In this document: piece after piece, positions 1 to 5,686 of the stretch
Layout: each line of letters begins with the position of its first letter
How positions within the stretch are numbered: the stretch's first letter is position 1
Origin: JAIVJN01 sp036732565
Lineage (GTDB): Bacteria > Acidobacteriota > Vicinamibacteria > Vicinamibacterales > UBA2999
Length of the DNA: 15,003 nucleotides
Direction of reading: 5' to 3'
Assembly: GCA_036732565.1 (NCBI GenBank)
Contig: DAINCF010000135.1
Span: 1-15,003 of the forward strand
The notes under the pieces: generated by a model
Told to the model about the DNA's origin: nothing
Database searches by the model: none
The model's input: only the letters and a program-made list of their open reading frames with translations
Translations under genes and position numbers: made by a program

Positions 1-286
1 CCCACAGCGCCCACGTCCGTCGCGTGCGCGGCCAGGCGAGCAGCCGCGGCGCCGGCGGGGTCACGGGCTCGTGGGGCAAGCGCTCCTGGATGCGGTGCCA
101 GACACGTTGGGGCGGTTCCAGGCGATCCAGCGTGAACGCGGCCGCGCCGATCGTCCTCAAATCGGCGCGCAGCGCCCGGCACGCCTCGCATCCGTCGGCG
201 TGACGGTCCGCGGCCCGCTCGGTGGCGGCATCGAGCCCGCCATCGACGAGATCCGCGACGACTTCCCTGAACTGCTCACACGTCAT
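1..286 (-). CDS. Anti-sigma factor, N-terminal zinc-finger part (cut by window edge)
   Basis: The reading frame opens with ATG at 286-284 and stays open to the left edge, giving about 95 residues of the N-terminus. It begins MTCEQFREVVADLVDG and carries H-x3-C-x2-C (HADGCEAC, about residues 30-37), the zinc-binding signature of ZAS-type anti-sigma factors that bind and silence an ECF sigma factor. The stretch after it is helical and ends in a basic, tryptophan-containing segment (PRTRRTWALW), which would suit a membrane helix just beyond the edge; that helix is not visible. The ECF sigma factor lies 169 bp upstream on the same strand, the usual sigma then anti-sigma order. The start codon sits only 2 bp from a palindromic repeat (289-348), so its ribosome-binding region lies inside that repeat. 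The family is fairly secure; the partner and signal are unknown. Confidence 0.8.
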   Translation of the reverse strand, partial: MTCEQFREVVADLVDGGLDAATERAADRHADGCEACRALRADLRTIGAAAFTLDRLEPPQRVWHRIQERLPHEPVTPPAPRLLAWPRTRRTWALW

Positions 287-288
287 CG

Positions 289-348
289 CTAGCGAGGCTC
301 CGCCTCGGACCCGCGAGCAAGACGGCACGTGAGGCTCCGCCTCGCTAG
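289..348. repeat. REP-like palindromic doublet abutting the anti-sigma start codon
   Basis: An 8-bp outer inverted repeat, CTAGCGAG (289-296) and CTCGCTAG (341-348), encloses two direct copies of GAGGCTCCGCCTC (294-306 and 331-343). Each copy is a small hairpin (GAGGC, loop TCC, GCCTC). The layout, an outer stem with two inner hairpins, matches the doublets at 13104-13168 and 14455-14523, and the unit resembles theirs (TAGCG-AGGC against TAGCGCAGGC). It lies 3 to 62 nt upstream of the anti-sigma ATG at 286, so any Shine-Dalgarno element is inside it. Confidence 0.75.
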
Positions 349-364
349 AGGGCAGCATTCCTTT

Positions 365-383
365 GCCCCGCCTCCGGCGGGGC
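365..383. repeat. GC-rich hairpin between sigma and anti-sigma genes
   Basis: A perfect 8-bp stem, GCCCCGCC (365-372) and GGCGGGGC (376-383), with a TCC loop. No T-run follows on either strand, so it is a poor intrinsic terminator. It looks more like another REP-type palindrome, since the loop sequence is the same as in the adjacent doublet at 289-348. Confidence 0.6.
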
Positions 384-385
384 AG

Positions 386-449
386 GACGTCTTGAACTCC
401 GTCGGACCAACTCCACTCAGATTCACGCAATTCCGTCCTTCAAGACGTC
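386..449. repeat. Inverted repeat just after the sigma factor stop codon
   Basis: GACGTCTTGAA (386-396) and TTCAAGACGTC (439-449) form a perfect 11-bp inverted repeat separated by 42 bp. The right arm begins 6 bp past the sigma factor stop (456-458). It could fold in the sigma/anti-sigma intercistronic mRNA. No T-tract is seen, so termination is possible but not shown. Confidence 0.6.
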
Positions 450-455
450 TGTTAC

Positions 456-1034
456 TCACGCCGTGGCGCTGGACTGCGTCAGATACGCCCTGATGCGCAA
501 CCGCGCCTTGTGCACTTGCGACTTCGATGTTCCCTCGGAGATGCCGAGAATCGACGCGACCTCGTTGTGCCCGAAGCCCTCGACGTCGTGGAGCAGAAAC
601 GCGGCTCGACACGCGCGCGGCAACTGGCCGATGGCCCGCTCGAGATCGATGCGGCTGACGGCGCCCAGCGCCGGTCCGGGACTCGCCACCGGCATCGCCC
701 CCTCGTCGTCCAGCGAGTCCGTGTCGCGGCCCATCCGAGCTTGCCGACTGCGCAGGACGTCGAGACAATGATTCATCCCCAGTCGATAGAGCCACGTGCC
801 GAGCGACGATTCGCCCCGAAAGCTCCCCAGTTTCCGATGCACCAGCAGAAAGATGTCCTGCAGGAGATCGTCGGCGTCTTGCGCCGATCCAGCCATCCGA
901 TAGGCCAGATTGTAGAGCCGCGTTCCGTGCAACCGGTACAACTCTTCGAACGCCGCTCCGTCTCCAGCTCGAATCCGGCCGGCCAGCTGCAGGTCGCCGG
1001 TTCTCGCATCTTCTGTGGATTTAGACGGGGGCAT
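456..1034 (-). CDS. RNA polymerase ECF (sigma-70 family) sigma factor
   Basis: A 192-residue protein with both ECF domains. Region 2 spans about residues 29-98 and includes the core-binding stretch AQDADDLLQDIFL and the -10-recognition segment STWLY-like GTWLYRLGMNHCLDVLRSR. Region 4 spans about 130-185, with the helix-turn-helix VEGFGHNEVASILGISEGTS followed by KSQVHKAR. It directs RNA polymerase to a regulon of promoters, normally while released from a partner anti-sigma factor; the gene immediately downstream encodes such a zinc-finger protein. I start it at ATG 1034 (MPPSKSTEDA), 29 residues before region 2. The frame is open further upstream to 1232, but that extension is low-complexity and runs through a 7-bp repeat array, so it is unlikely to be protein. 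No clear Shine-Dalgarno precedes the chosen ATG. The subgroup is not assignable by eye. Confidence 0.93.
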   Translation of the reverse strand: MPPSKSTEDARTGDLQLAGRIRAGDGAAFEELYRLHGTRLYNLAYRMAGSAQDADDLLQDIFLLVHRKLGSFRGESSLGTWLYRLGMNHCLDVLRSRQARMGRDTDSLDDEGAMPVASPGPALGAVSRIDLERAIGQLPRACRAAFLLHDVEGFGHNEVASILGISEGTSKSQVHKARLRIRAYLTQSSATA

Positions 1035-1182
1035 GTGTGGAGGGGTTGATGGTGAATACGCCGGAGGCCGGCATTCGGTTCGTTTCCGCCCGTTTGGACG
1101 GCTGGGCTCGCCGTTTGGCTGGACTGGACTTACGCTGGTCGGCTTGGGATCTGCGACCCGAGCCCCGAGGCCTCGCGTCTCC

Positions 1183-1246
1183 GCCTCAAGCCACATGCCG
1201 GTAGCCACAAGCCAGTGGGCCGCAAGACTCAAGCCCCAAGACTTGC
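1183..1246. repeat. Degenerate 7-bp tandem repeat array (GCCNCAA)
   Basis: Successive units on the plus strand are GCCTCAA, GCCACAT, GCCGGTA, GCCACAA, GCCAGTGG (8 bp), GCCGCAA, GACTCAA, GCCCCAA and GACTTGC. That is nine units in register over 64 bp, apart from the one 8-bp unit. The array ends 5 bp before the stop codon of the alkyltransferase-like gene (1252-1254) and fills much of the gap to the sigma factor. It resembles short tandemly repeated repetitive sequences of other bacteria. Its function is unknown. Confidence 0.7.
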
Positions 1247-1249
1247 GGC
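1219..1249 (-). terminator. Possible hairpin 3' of the alkyltransferase-like gene
   Basis: GCCGCAAG (1219-1226) and CTTGCGGC (1242-1249) form an 8-bp perfect stem with a 15-nt loop, starting 2 bp after the stop codon of the gene at 1252-1524. It overlaps the 7-bp repeat array and lacks a following U-run on the minus strand, so rho-independent activity is doubtful. Confidence 0.3.
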
Positions 1250-1251
1250 TC

Positions 1252-1524
1252 TCACGGCCACCGCACTTTCTCGAAGTTCCTGACCTTGGTGGCCGTGACG
1301 ACCAGCCCTTCGGCGGCGAGGAGCTGGCGCTTCAAGGCGAGGCTGCTGTAGCCACCGAGACGCCCACCCGCCGCGATGACGCGGTGGTAGGGGAGGCCCG
1401 GCACGTGGGCCTCCCGCATGATGTTGCCGACGGCACGGGCGGCGCGCGGCCTTCCGGCGAGCTTGGCGACGGCGCCGTACGTCGTCACACGGCCGACGGG
1501 CACGCGGCGGATGATCGACAGCAC
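1252..1524 (-). CDS. Alkyltransferase-like (ATL) DNA-base-flipping protein, active-site Cys replaced by Tyr
   Basis: About 90 residues matching the C-terminal DNA-binding domain of O6-alkylguanine-DNA alkyltransferases: VPVGRVTTYGAVAKLAG, then GRPRAARAVG (the helix with the arginine finger, about residue 30), LPYHRVI, GGRLGGY and KRQLLAAEG. In active alkyltransferases the fourth block is PCHRV; here it is PYHRV (Tyr46), so alkyl transfer should be impossible. Cys-less ATL proteins flag O6-alkylguanine for nucleotide excision repair, and most have Trp at this site. The start is uncertain. GTG 1524 is the first start codon after the upstream gene's stop (1559-1561), but the family usually has a few more N-terminal residues, and ARFAT precedes it in frame. 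An in-frame GTG within the upstream gene is an alternative. An AGGCAGGA at 1553-1560 has no suitably spaced start. It is probably co-transcribed with the barrel protein and protease. Confidence 0.8.
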   Translation of the reverse strand: MLSIIRRVPVGRVTTYGAVAKLAGRPRAARAVGNIMREAHVPGLPYHRVIAAGGRLGGYSSLALKRQLLAAEGLVVTATKVRNFEKVRWP

Positions 1525-1558
1525 GCGGGTCGCGAAGCGTGCGCCGGTCGCGTCCTGC

Positions 1559-2203
1559 CTAGCGGCCGACGACGACTTTGACGCGGATACTGGTGCCGCC
1601 GAGGTCCGTTTCGTCGAAAGCTTGCGAGACACCTGATTCCCCGATCGCGTCCGGAACCGACGTCCACACGACCTCGGCCGCCACGCCGAGCCACGAACGC
1701 AGGCGGACGTCGACGCCGCCGAGGACGTGGAAGCCGTTGAAGCGGTCGTCGAAGTCATCTTCGTCTTCGTCGGTGCTCGAGTCTTCTTGGTATTGCAAAG
1801 ACGTGTAGCCTCCGCCGGCGTACGGAATGACGCGAGTCGACAGCCGCCGGAAGCGCCAGGCGCCGCTGATCTCGATCCCGATGACCGTCGCCTCGAGCGG
1901 TATGCCAAGCGGGAACACGTCGCCGTCGGAGACGAAGACCCGTTGCCCGTCCTTCGACGCGCGCCACGCGCCGACCACGAGCAACGCGCTGCCTTCGGTC
2001 AATTCGACGCCGCCGCCGTACGTGGTCAACCGATCGGTCCCCAGCACGGCGTCGAAGCTGTCGGAAGCGGTGAACAGCGTCGTACCGACGCTGCCGAAGC
2101 CGCGCAAGCCGACACCCTCCGACGACTGGGCCGCCGTCTGCGACGCGGCGAGCGGGCCCAGCACGCACAAAACGACAAGCAGAGCGATGCGTGATCGTCG
2201 CAC
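1559..2203 (-). CDS. Predicted outer-membrane beta-barrel protein
   Basis: A 214-residue protein with a signal peptide (VRRSRIALLVVLCVLGPLAA, cleavage probably after SQTAAQ near residue 26). Alternating hydrophobic/polar strands with glycine and aromatic residues follow, and the chain closes on a terminal beta-strand (IRVKVVVGR). This pattern fits a small OmpA/OmpW-like eight-strand barrel in the outer membrane; I cannot name a family. A strongly acidic stretch at about residues 138-154 (EDSSTDEDEDDFDD) lies between two predicted strands and is probably an exposed loop or turn, possibly binding cations. The start is GTG 2203, chosen because AGGAGGAGA lies immediately upstream and the signal peptide follows directly; the frame is open upstream to 2272, inside the protease gene. 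The protease stop is 10 bp upstream and overlaps this ribosome-binding site, implying one operon. Confidence 0.75.
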   Translation of the reverse strand: MRRSRIALLVVLCVLGPLAASQTAAQSSEGVGLRGFGSVGTTLFTASDSFDAVLGTDRLTTYGGGVELTEGSALLVVGAWRASKDGQRVFVSDGDVFPLGIPLEATVIGIEISGAWRFRRLSTRVIPYAGGGYTSLQYQEDSSTDEDEDDFDDRFNGFHVLGGVDVRLRSWLGVAAEVVWTSVPDAIGESGVSQAFDETDLGGTSIRVKVVVGR

Positions 2204-2205
2204 TG

Positions 2206-2214
2206 TCTCCTCCT
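2206..2214 (-). promoter_or_regulatory. Ribosome-binding site deciding the GTG start of the beta-barrel gene
   Basis: On the minus strand AGGAGGAGA precedes GTG 2203 by 2 nt (core AGGAGG by 5 nt), and its first A is the last base of the protease stop codon TGA. This supports translational coupling of the two genes and the GTG start. Confidence 0.7.
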
Positions 2215-3800
2215 CAGCGGGCGAGACCAAGGCCGACGAGCGTCGCTCGCGGGTTGATGACGCCGTATCCAAAATCGTTGTCCCTGCCGGCGGCGCCGCG
2301 ATCGGAGGCGAAGTGCTCCATCGCCGCCTCGATCGCCGCCGGACTGGTGATGCCCTGCGACATCAGCAGTGCGGCCAGTCCCGAGACGTGAGGCGTGGCC
2401 TGCGAGGTGCCTTGAAACGCGAAGTACGAGAACACATCGGCGCGCGGAGGGCGCAGGTTGGCGGGTCCCGACTCGAACGTCAGCAGGAGCTCCGAACTCA
2501 ACGTCTGTTGGACGACTCCGCCAGAGATGCCGCTGTTGCGGCGAAAATCGCCGCCGGGCGCGGTCAGCTCGACGTACGGTCCCGTCGTGGAGAAAAACGA
2601 GAGGTCAGTACTTCCACGAGCCACCGCCCCCACCGCGACCATGCCCTGGATGTTCTGCGCGAAATCGGCAATCCGGTTCGGCTGATTGCCGCTGTCGCGT
2701 GAATTGCCCGCCGCAATCGCGACGAACGCGCCGCGCGAGACCGCGTAGCGGATGGCATCCTCGACCGCCGGCGCAGGTCCACCCTGCTCGCGGCCGATGC
2801 TCATGTTGATCACGCGCGCCCCGTTGTCCACCGCGTAGCGAATGCCGCGGGCGATGGTGTCGTCGCTGCCGAAGTTCGGGCTGCCGAACACATCGTCCCA
2901 CACCTCGTTGATGACCTTCACCGGCATCAGGCGGACGTTGAAGGCCATGCCGGCGACGCCCTGGCCGTTGTTCGTGAGCTGTCCGATCGTCCCGGCGACG
3001 TGCGTGCCATGGCCGTCCAGATCCAGGGGGAACGTGTCGTTCCAGATGAAATCGAACGGAGCGACGAACCGCGACGGATCGCCGAGATCGGGCGCGGGCG
3101 CAAAGGGCACGTCGATGAGGCCCAGCGCCGGAAAGAGCGGCCCGTTCGGCGTCATGCGAAACGCGCGCGCGTTGTAACGAATCAACGCGTTCCGGAAGGC
3201 GACACCCGAGTCGAGCACGGCGACGATGATCTCCGCCGAGGCGCCGGGTTGCACGTCCCACGCGCGCTCCATGCCGAGATCCTGCAGGTTCCACTGCAGC
3301 GCGAAGTGCTCATCGTTGGGACGGAACATGGCATGGGAGATGTAACGTGGTTGCGCGTACTCCACCTCGGCGCGAGATCGCAGTCGTGCCGCCGCGGCTT
3401 CGACGTCGGCGCCGTCAGGGATGTCGAGCACGTCGAACGTGGCGTACGCTGGCCGCTCACGGTTGACCGCTTGCACATCCTGCATTGCGGCCGCGACGGC
3501 CGAGGCATCCGAGTCGTCCCTGAACTTGACGATGACGGAGCCGGGCACGTATTGAGCGCCAGCAAGCCGCACGCGCGCATCGACGGCGGCGGTGCTGCCG
3601 GGCGCGCCGCGCGGTGGGCGCGGCGGATCCTGATCGCGCAAGCCGCGATCGATCCCTGGCAAGCCGACTTCTTGGATGAGAGCCCGGGTAGAAGCGGTAG
3701 GAGCAGGTTCCTGCCCGTGAGTAACGATGATGAAAACGCCGACCGCGCAGGTCAGCGTGAGCGCCGCACGGCGCGTGCGTTGGTTCGACAATCGAGCCAT
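2214..3800 (-). CDS. Secreted subtilisin-family (S8) serine protease
   Basis: A 528-residue protein. Residues 8-30 form a signal peptide (RTRR then a hydrophobic core). About 83-155 is an inhibitor_I9-like propeptide (YVPGSVIVKF ... VEYAQPRYI). The catalytic domain runs from about 168 to 525 with the full triad: Asp197 (VAVLDSGVA), His264 (LDGHGTHVAGT) and Ser466 (GTSQATPHVSGLAALL), plus oxyanion Asn366 (IAAGNS). It should be an active exported endopeptidase, matured by removal of the propeptide. There is no C-terminal sorting or adhesion domain. I start at ATG 3800, which gives a proper signal peptide; the frame is open up to 3923, but those 41 codons run through the 13-bp repeat array. Its stop abuts the ribosome-binding site of the barrel gene. 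Substrate unknown; degradation of environmental protein or processing of a surface protein are both possible. Confidence 0.95.
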   Translation of the reverse strand: MARLSNQRTRRAALTLTCAVGVFIIVTHGQEPAPTASTRALIQEVGLPGIDRGLRDQDPPRPPRGAPGSTAAVDARVRLAGAQYVPGSVIVKFRDDSDASAVAAAMQDVQAVNRERPAYATFDVLDIPDGADVEAAAARLRSRAEVEYAQPRYISHAMFRPNDEHFALQWNLQDLGMERAWDVQPGASAEIIVAVLDSGVAFRNALIRYNARAFRMTPNGPLFPALGLIDVPFAPAPDLGDPSRFVAPFDFIWNDTFPLDLDGHGTHVAGTIGQLTNNGQGVAGMAFNVRLMPVKVINEVWDDVFGSPNFGSDDTIARGIRYAVDNGARVINMSIGREQGGPAPAVEDAIRYAVSRGAFVAIAAGNSRDSGNQPNRIADFAQNIQGMVAVGAVARGSTDLSFFSTTGPYVELTAPGGDFRRNSGISGGVVQQTLSSELLLTFESGPANLRPPRADVFSYFAFQGTSQATPHVSGLAALLMSQGITSPAAIEAAMEHFASDRGAAGRDNDFGYGVINPRATLVGLGLAR

Positions 3801-3832
3801 GAAGGGTCCCGCGTTCGGGGCGTGGCGCCTCG

Positions 3833-3838
3833 ATCTTA
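3833..3838 (-). promoter_or_regulatory. Possible -10 element of the protease operon
   Basis: TAAGAT on the minus strand lies 32 nt upstream of the protease ATG. A 17-bp spacer would put the -35 hexamer at 3856-3861, inside the first unit of the 13-bp array; that hexamer (CTCGTG) is not a consensus sigma-70 -35. Weak evidence, based only on sequence resemblance. Confidence 0.2.
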
Positions 3839-3848
3839 CGATAAACGG

Positions 3849-4000
3849 GGTTCCGCACGAGGGTTCCTCACAAAGGTTCCACACGAGGGTTCCGCACGAG
3901 GGTTCCGCACGAGGGTTCCGCACGAGGGTTCCGCACGAGGGTTCGGTTCCTCACGATGGTGCCCACCAAGGTTCGGTTCTACACAACGGTTCCACGCGTC
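3849..4000. repeat. Left arm: 13-bp tandem repeat array, unit GGTTCCGCACGAG
   Basis: About eleven units in nearly continuous 13-bp register. Exact copies of GGTTCCGCACGAG lie at 3849-3861 and at 3888-3900, 3901-3913, 3914-3926 and 3927-3939 (four in a row). Variants lie at 3862-3874 (GGTTCCTCACAAA), 3875-3887 (GGTTCCACACGAG), 3945-3957 (GGTTCCTCACGAT), 3975-3987 (GGTTCTACACAAC) and 3988-4000. A bare GGTTC half-unit occurs at 3940-3944 and 3970-3974, and a GGTGCCCACCAA unit at 3958-3969. Units become more divergent toward the centre. The 3801-4165 gap between genes holds this arm, a spacer of about 40 bp, and the inverted right arm. Confidence 0.9.
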
Positions 4001-4040
4001 GCCGCCGCCTCAGGTGAACCCAACCCGTCGGGAACGGACC

Positions 4041-4165
4041 TCATTGCAGAACCTCGGCGTAGAACCTCCGTGTAGATCAGAACCGTTGTGAAGAACCATC
4101 GTGTGGAACCGAACCTCCTGTGGCACCCGGTGAGGAACCTCCGTGAGGAACCCTCGTGCGGAACC
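4041..4165. repeat. Right arm: inverted 13-bp repeat array, unit CTCGTGCGGAACC
   Basis: Reverse-complement orientation of the left arm. The outermost unit, 4153-4165, is an exact complement (CTCGTGCGGAACC). Going inward: 4140-4152 (TCCGTGAGGAACC), 4127-4139 (CCGGTGAGGAACC), 4098-4110 (ATCGTGTGGAACC), 4085-4097 (GTTGTGAAGAACC), 4072-4084, 4054-4066 and 4041-4053. A bare GAACC half-unit is at 4111-4115. Read on the minus strand, the order of variants (TCAC unit, GTGCC unit, GGTTC half-unit, ACAC unit, CACAAC unit) parallels the left arm. The array starts at the base immediately after the stop codon of the MFS gene (4166-4168). Confidence 0.85.
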
Positions 4166-5686
4166 TCAGTTCACAGGCTCTCGCTTCAACCATTTGGCCA
4201 CGACGATCGCCGTCGCCAACACCACCACGACGCTGACCATGGCCGTTGCCTCCAAGGCCTGGGTGAACGCACCGCGCGCCGTGCTGAGCAGTGCACTGCT
4301 GAGCGGTTCAGGCAACTGGCCCGCGGCCGCCAGCGCGCCGCCGAGCGTGTCACGCGCGGCGTCACCGATCTCGGCAGGGACACCGGCCGGAACCCTCTCG
4401 GCCATCACCCCACGGTAGATGGCCGTGCCCACGCTGCCCAGGATCGCGATCCCCAGCGCGCCACCCAGCTCCGAGCCCGTTTCGGAGATCGCGGCCGCCG
4501 CGCCCGCCCGTTCCGGTGGGGCGCTTCCGACGATCAGGTCGGTCGCCAACGTGAACACGGGAGCGAGCCCCAAGGAGTACACGACGAAGGCGATCACCAG
4601 CCACGCGATTCCCAGACCGTTGTCGACCGCGGTGAGCATCGCGTACCCAGCCGCGGCGATCAGCAAACCACCAGCCATCACGAACGCCGGCCGGGCGTGT
4701 CGGACGAGCGTCGGCGTGATCATCGAGCCGACCATGAACGCGGCGGCGAAGGGCGCCGTCGAGAGGCCAGCCCACAACGGTGAGAGCCCCAGCACGAGTT
4801 GGAGATACTGCGCCACGAACACGAACGCGCCGAAAGCGACGAACGTGGCCAGCGTGTAGGCGACCAGCGACGCGGTGAACGCGGGGATCTCGAAGAGCCG
4901 CAAGTCGATCAAGGGATCGGCGAGGGTGCGTTGCCGGCGGACGAACCACGTGCCGAGCACGAGTCCGGCGATGATCGCGAGCGCGGGGGTCGCGCCCATG
5001 CCATCTTGCGCGAGGAGCTTGAGGCCGTAGATCACGGCGAGCACCGAGGCCAGCGACAGCACCGCGCTGGTCAGGTCCAGTCGACCCGCGTGGGGATCGC
5101 GGAACTCGGGAAGGAGAATCGGCCCCAGCACCAGCAGCAGCACCATCACCGGCACGCCGACGAGGAAGACCGATCCCCACCAGAAGTACTCCAGCAGCAC
5201 GCCGCCGACCAGCGGTCCGATCGCGCCGCCCACCGAATAGCTGGAGATCCACACACCGATGGCGAACGTGCGCTCGTCCGCGTCGAGGAACATGTTGCGA
5301 ATCAGCGACAGCGTCGATGGCGCGAGCGTGGCGCCGGCGAGACCGAGGATGGCCCGCGTCACGATGAGCATCTCGGCGGTCGTCGAGAACGCGGCGAGGA
5401 TCGAGGCGACCCCGAACGCCGCCGCGCCGATCAGCAGGAGCTTGCGCCGGCCGATGCGATCGCCGAGCGTGCCCATCGTGATCAGCGAGCCGGCGACGAG
5501 GAACCCGTAGATGTCGACGATCCACAACAGCTGAGCGCTGCTGGGCGCGAGATCCGCGCTCAAGGACGGGACGGCGAGGTTCAGCACCGTCAGGTCCATC
5601 GAGTAGAGCAGACACGGCAGCGCAATCACGCCAAGCCCGATCCACTCCTTGCGTCCGGCCTTGGGGGTTGCCACGGTTGCCGTCAT
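4166..5686 (-). CDS. MFS multidrug exporter, DHA2 (14-TM, SmvA/QacA-like) family
   Basis: A 506-residue inner-membrane protein with about 14 hydrophobic segments. TM1 carries the D-x-T-V-x-N-x-A-V-P signature of drug:H+ antiporters (MDLTVLNLAVPSLS, about residues 30-43), followed by LLWIVDIYGFLVAG and the loop 2-3 motif GTLGDRIGRRK. Motif C-like sequence (ILGLAGATLAPSTLSLIRNMF region) is present, and the C-terminal half is complete. It closely resembles SmvA/LfrA/QacA exporters of cationic biocides and dyes, so proton-driven efflux of lipophilic cations is the expected role; the actual substrate is inferred. The start ATG 5686 overlaps the upstream gene's stop as ATGA, implying translational coupling. 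The C-terminus (KWLKREPVN) is followed without a gap by the 13-bp repeat array. Confidence 0.93.
   Translation of the reverse strand: MTATVATPKAGRKEWIGLGVIALPCLLYSMDLTVLNLAVPSLSADLAPSSAQLLWIVDIYGFLVAGSLITMGTLGDRIGRRKLLLIGAAAFGVASILAAFSTTAEMLIVTRAILGLAGATLAPSTLSLIRNMFLDADERTFAIGVWISSYSVGGAIGPLVGGVLLEYFWWGSVFLVGVPVMVLLLVLGPILLPEFRDPHAGRLDLTSAVLSLASVLAVIYGLKLLAQDGMGATPALAIIAGLVLGTWFVRRQRTLADPLIDLRLFEIPAFTASLVAYTLATFVAFGAFVFVAQYLQLVLGLSPLWAGLSTAPFAAAFMVGSMITPTLVRHARPAFVMAGGLLIAAAGYAMLTAVDNGLGIAWLVIAFVVYSLGLAPVFTLATDLIVGSAPPERAGAAAAISETGSELGGALGIAILGSVGTAIYRGVMAERVPAGVPAEIGDAARDTLGGALAAAGQLPEPLSSALLSTARGAFTQALEATAMVSVVVVLATAIVVAKWLKREPVN

Noticed and set aside
3801..3923. An N-terminal extension of the protease into the repeat array
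   Set aside because: The frame is open, but starting at 3800 gives a proper signal peptide at the N-terminus. The extension is translated repeat DNA and would bury the signal peptide.
3000..4091. A long plus-strand open frame running through the 13-bp repeats, giving a 13-residue protein repeat
   Set aside because: It is antisense to the catalytic domain of a clear subtilase. The protein periodicity follows automatically from a 13-bp DNA repeat (39 bp is 13 codons), and there is no start signal or family resemblance.
3849..4165. CRISPR array
   Set aside because: Units are 13 bp and directly abutting, with no unique spacers of regular length, and the array changes orientation midway. No cas genes are present.
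3849..4165. An insertion sequence or MITE with terminal inverted repeats
   Set aside because: The arms are inverted, but no target-site duplication is visible at the edges (CGGG on the left, TCAG on the right), and no transposase is present. A non-autonomous element is not excluded, only unsupported.
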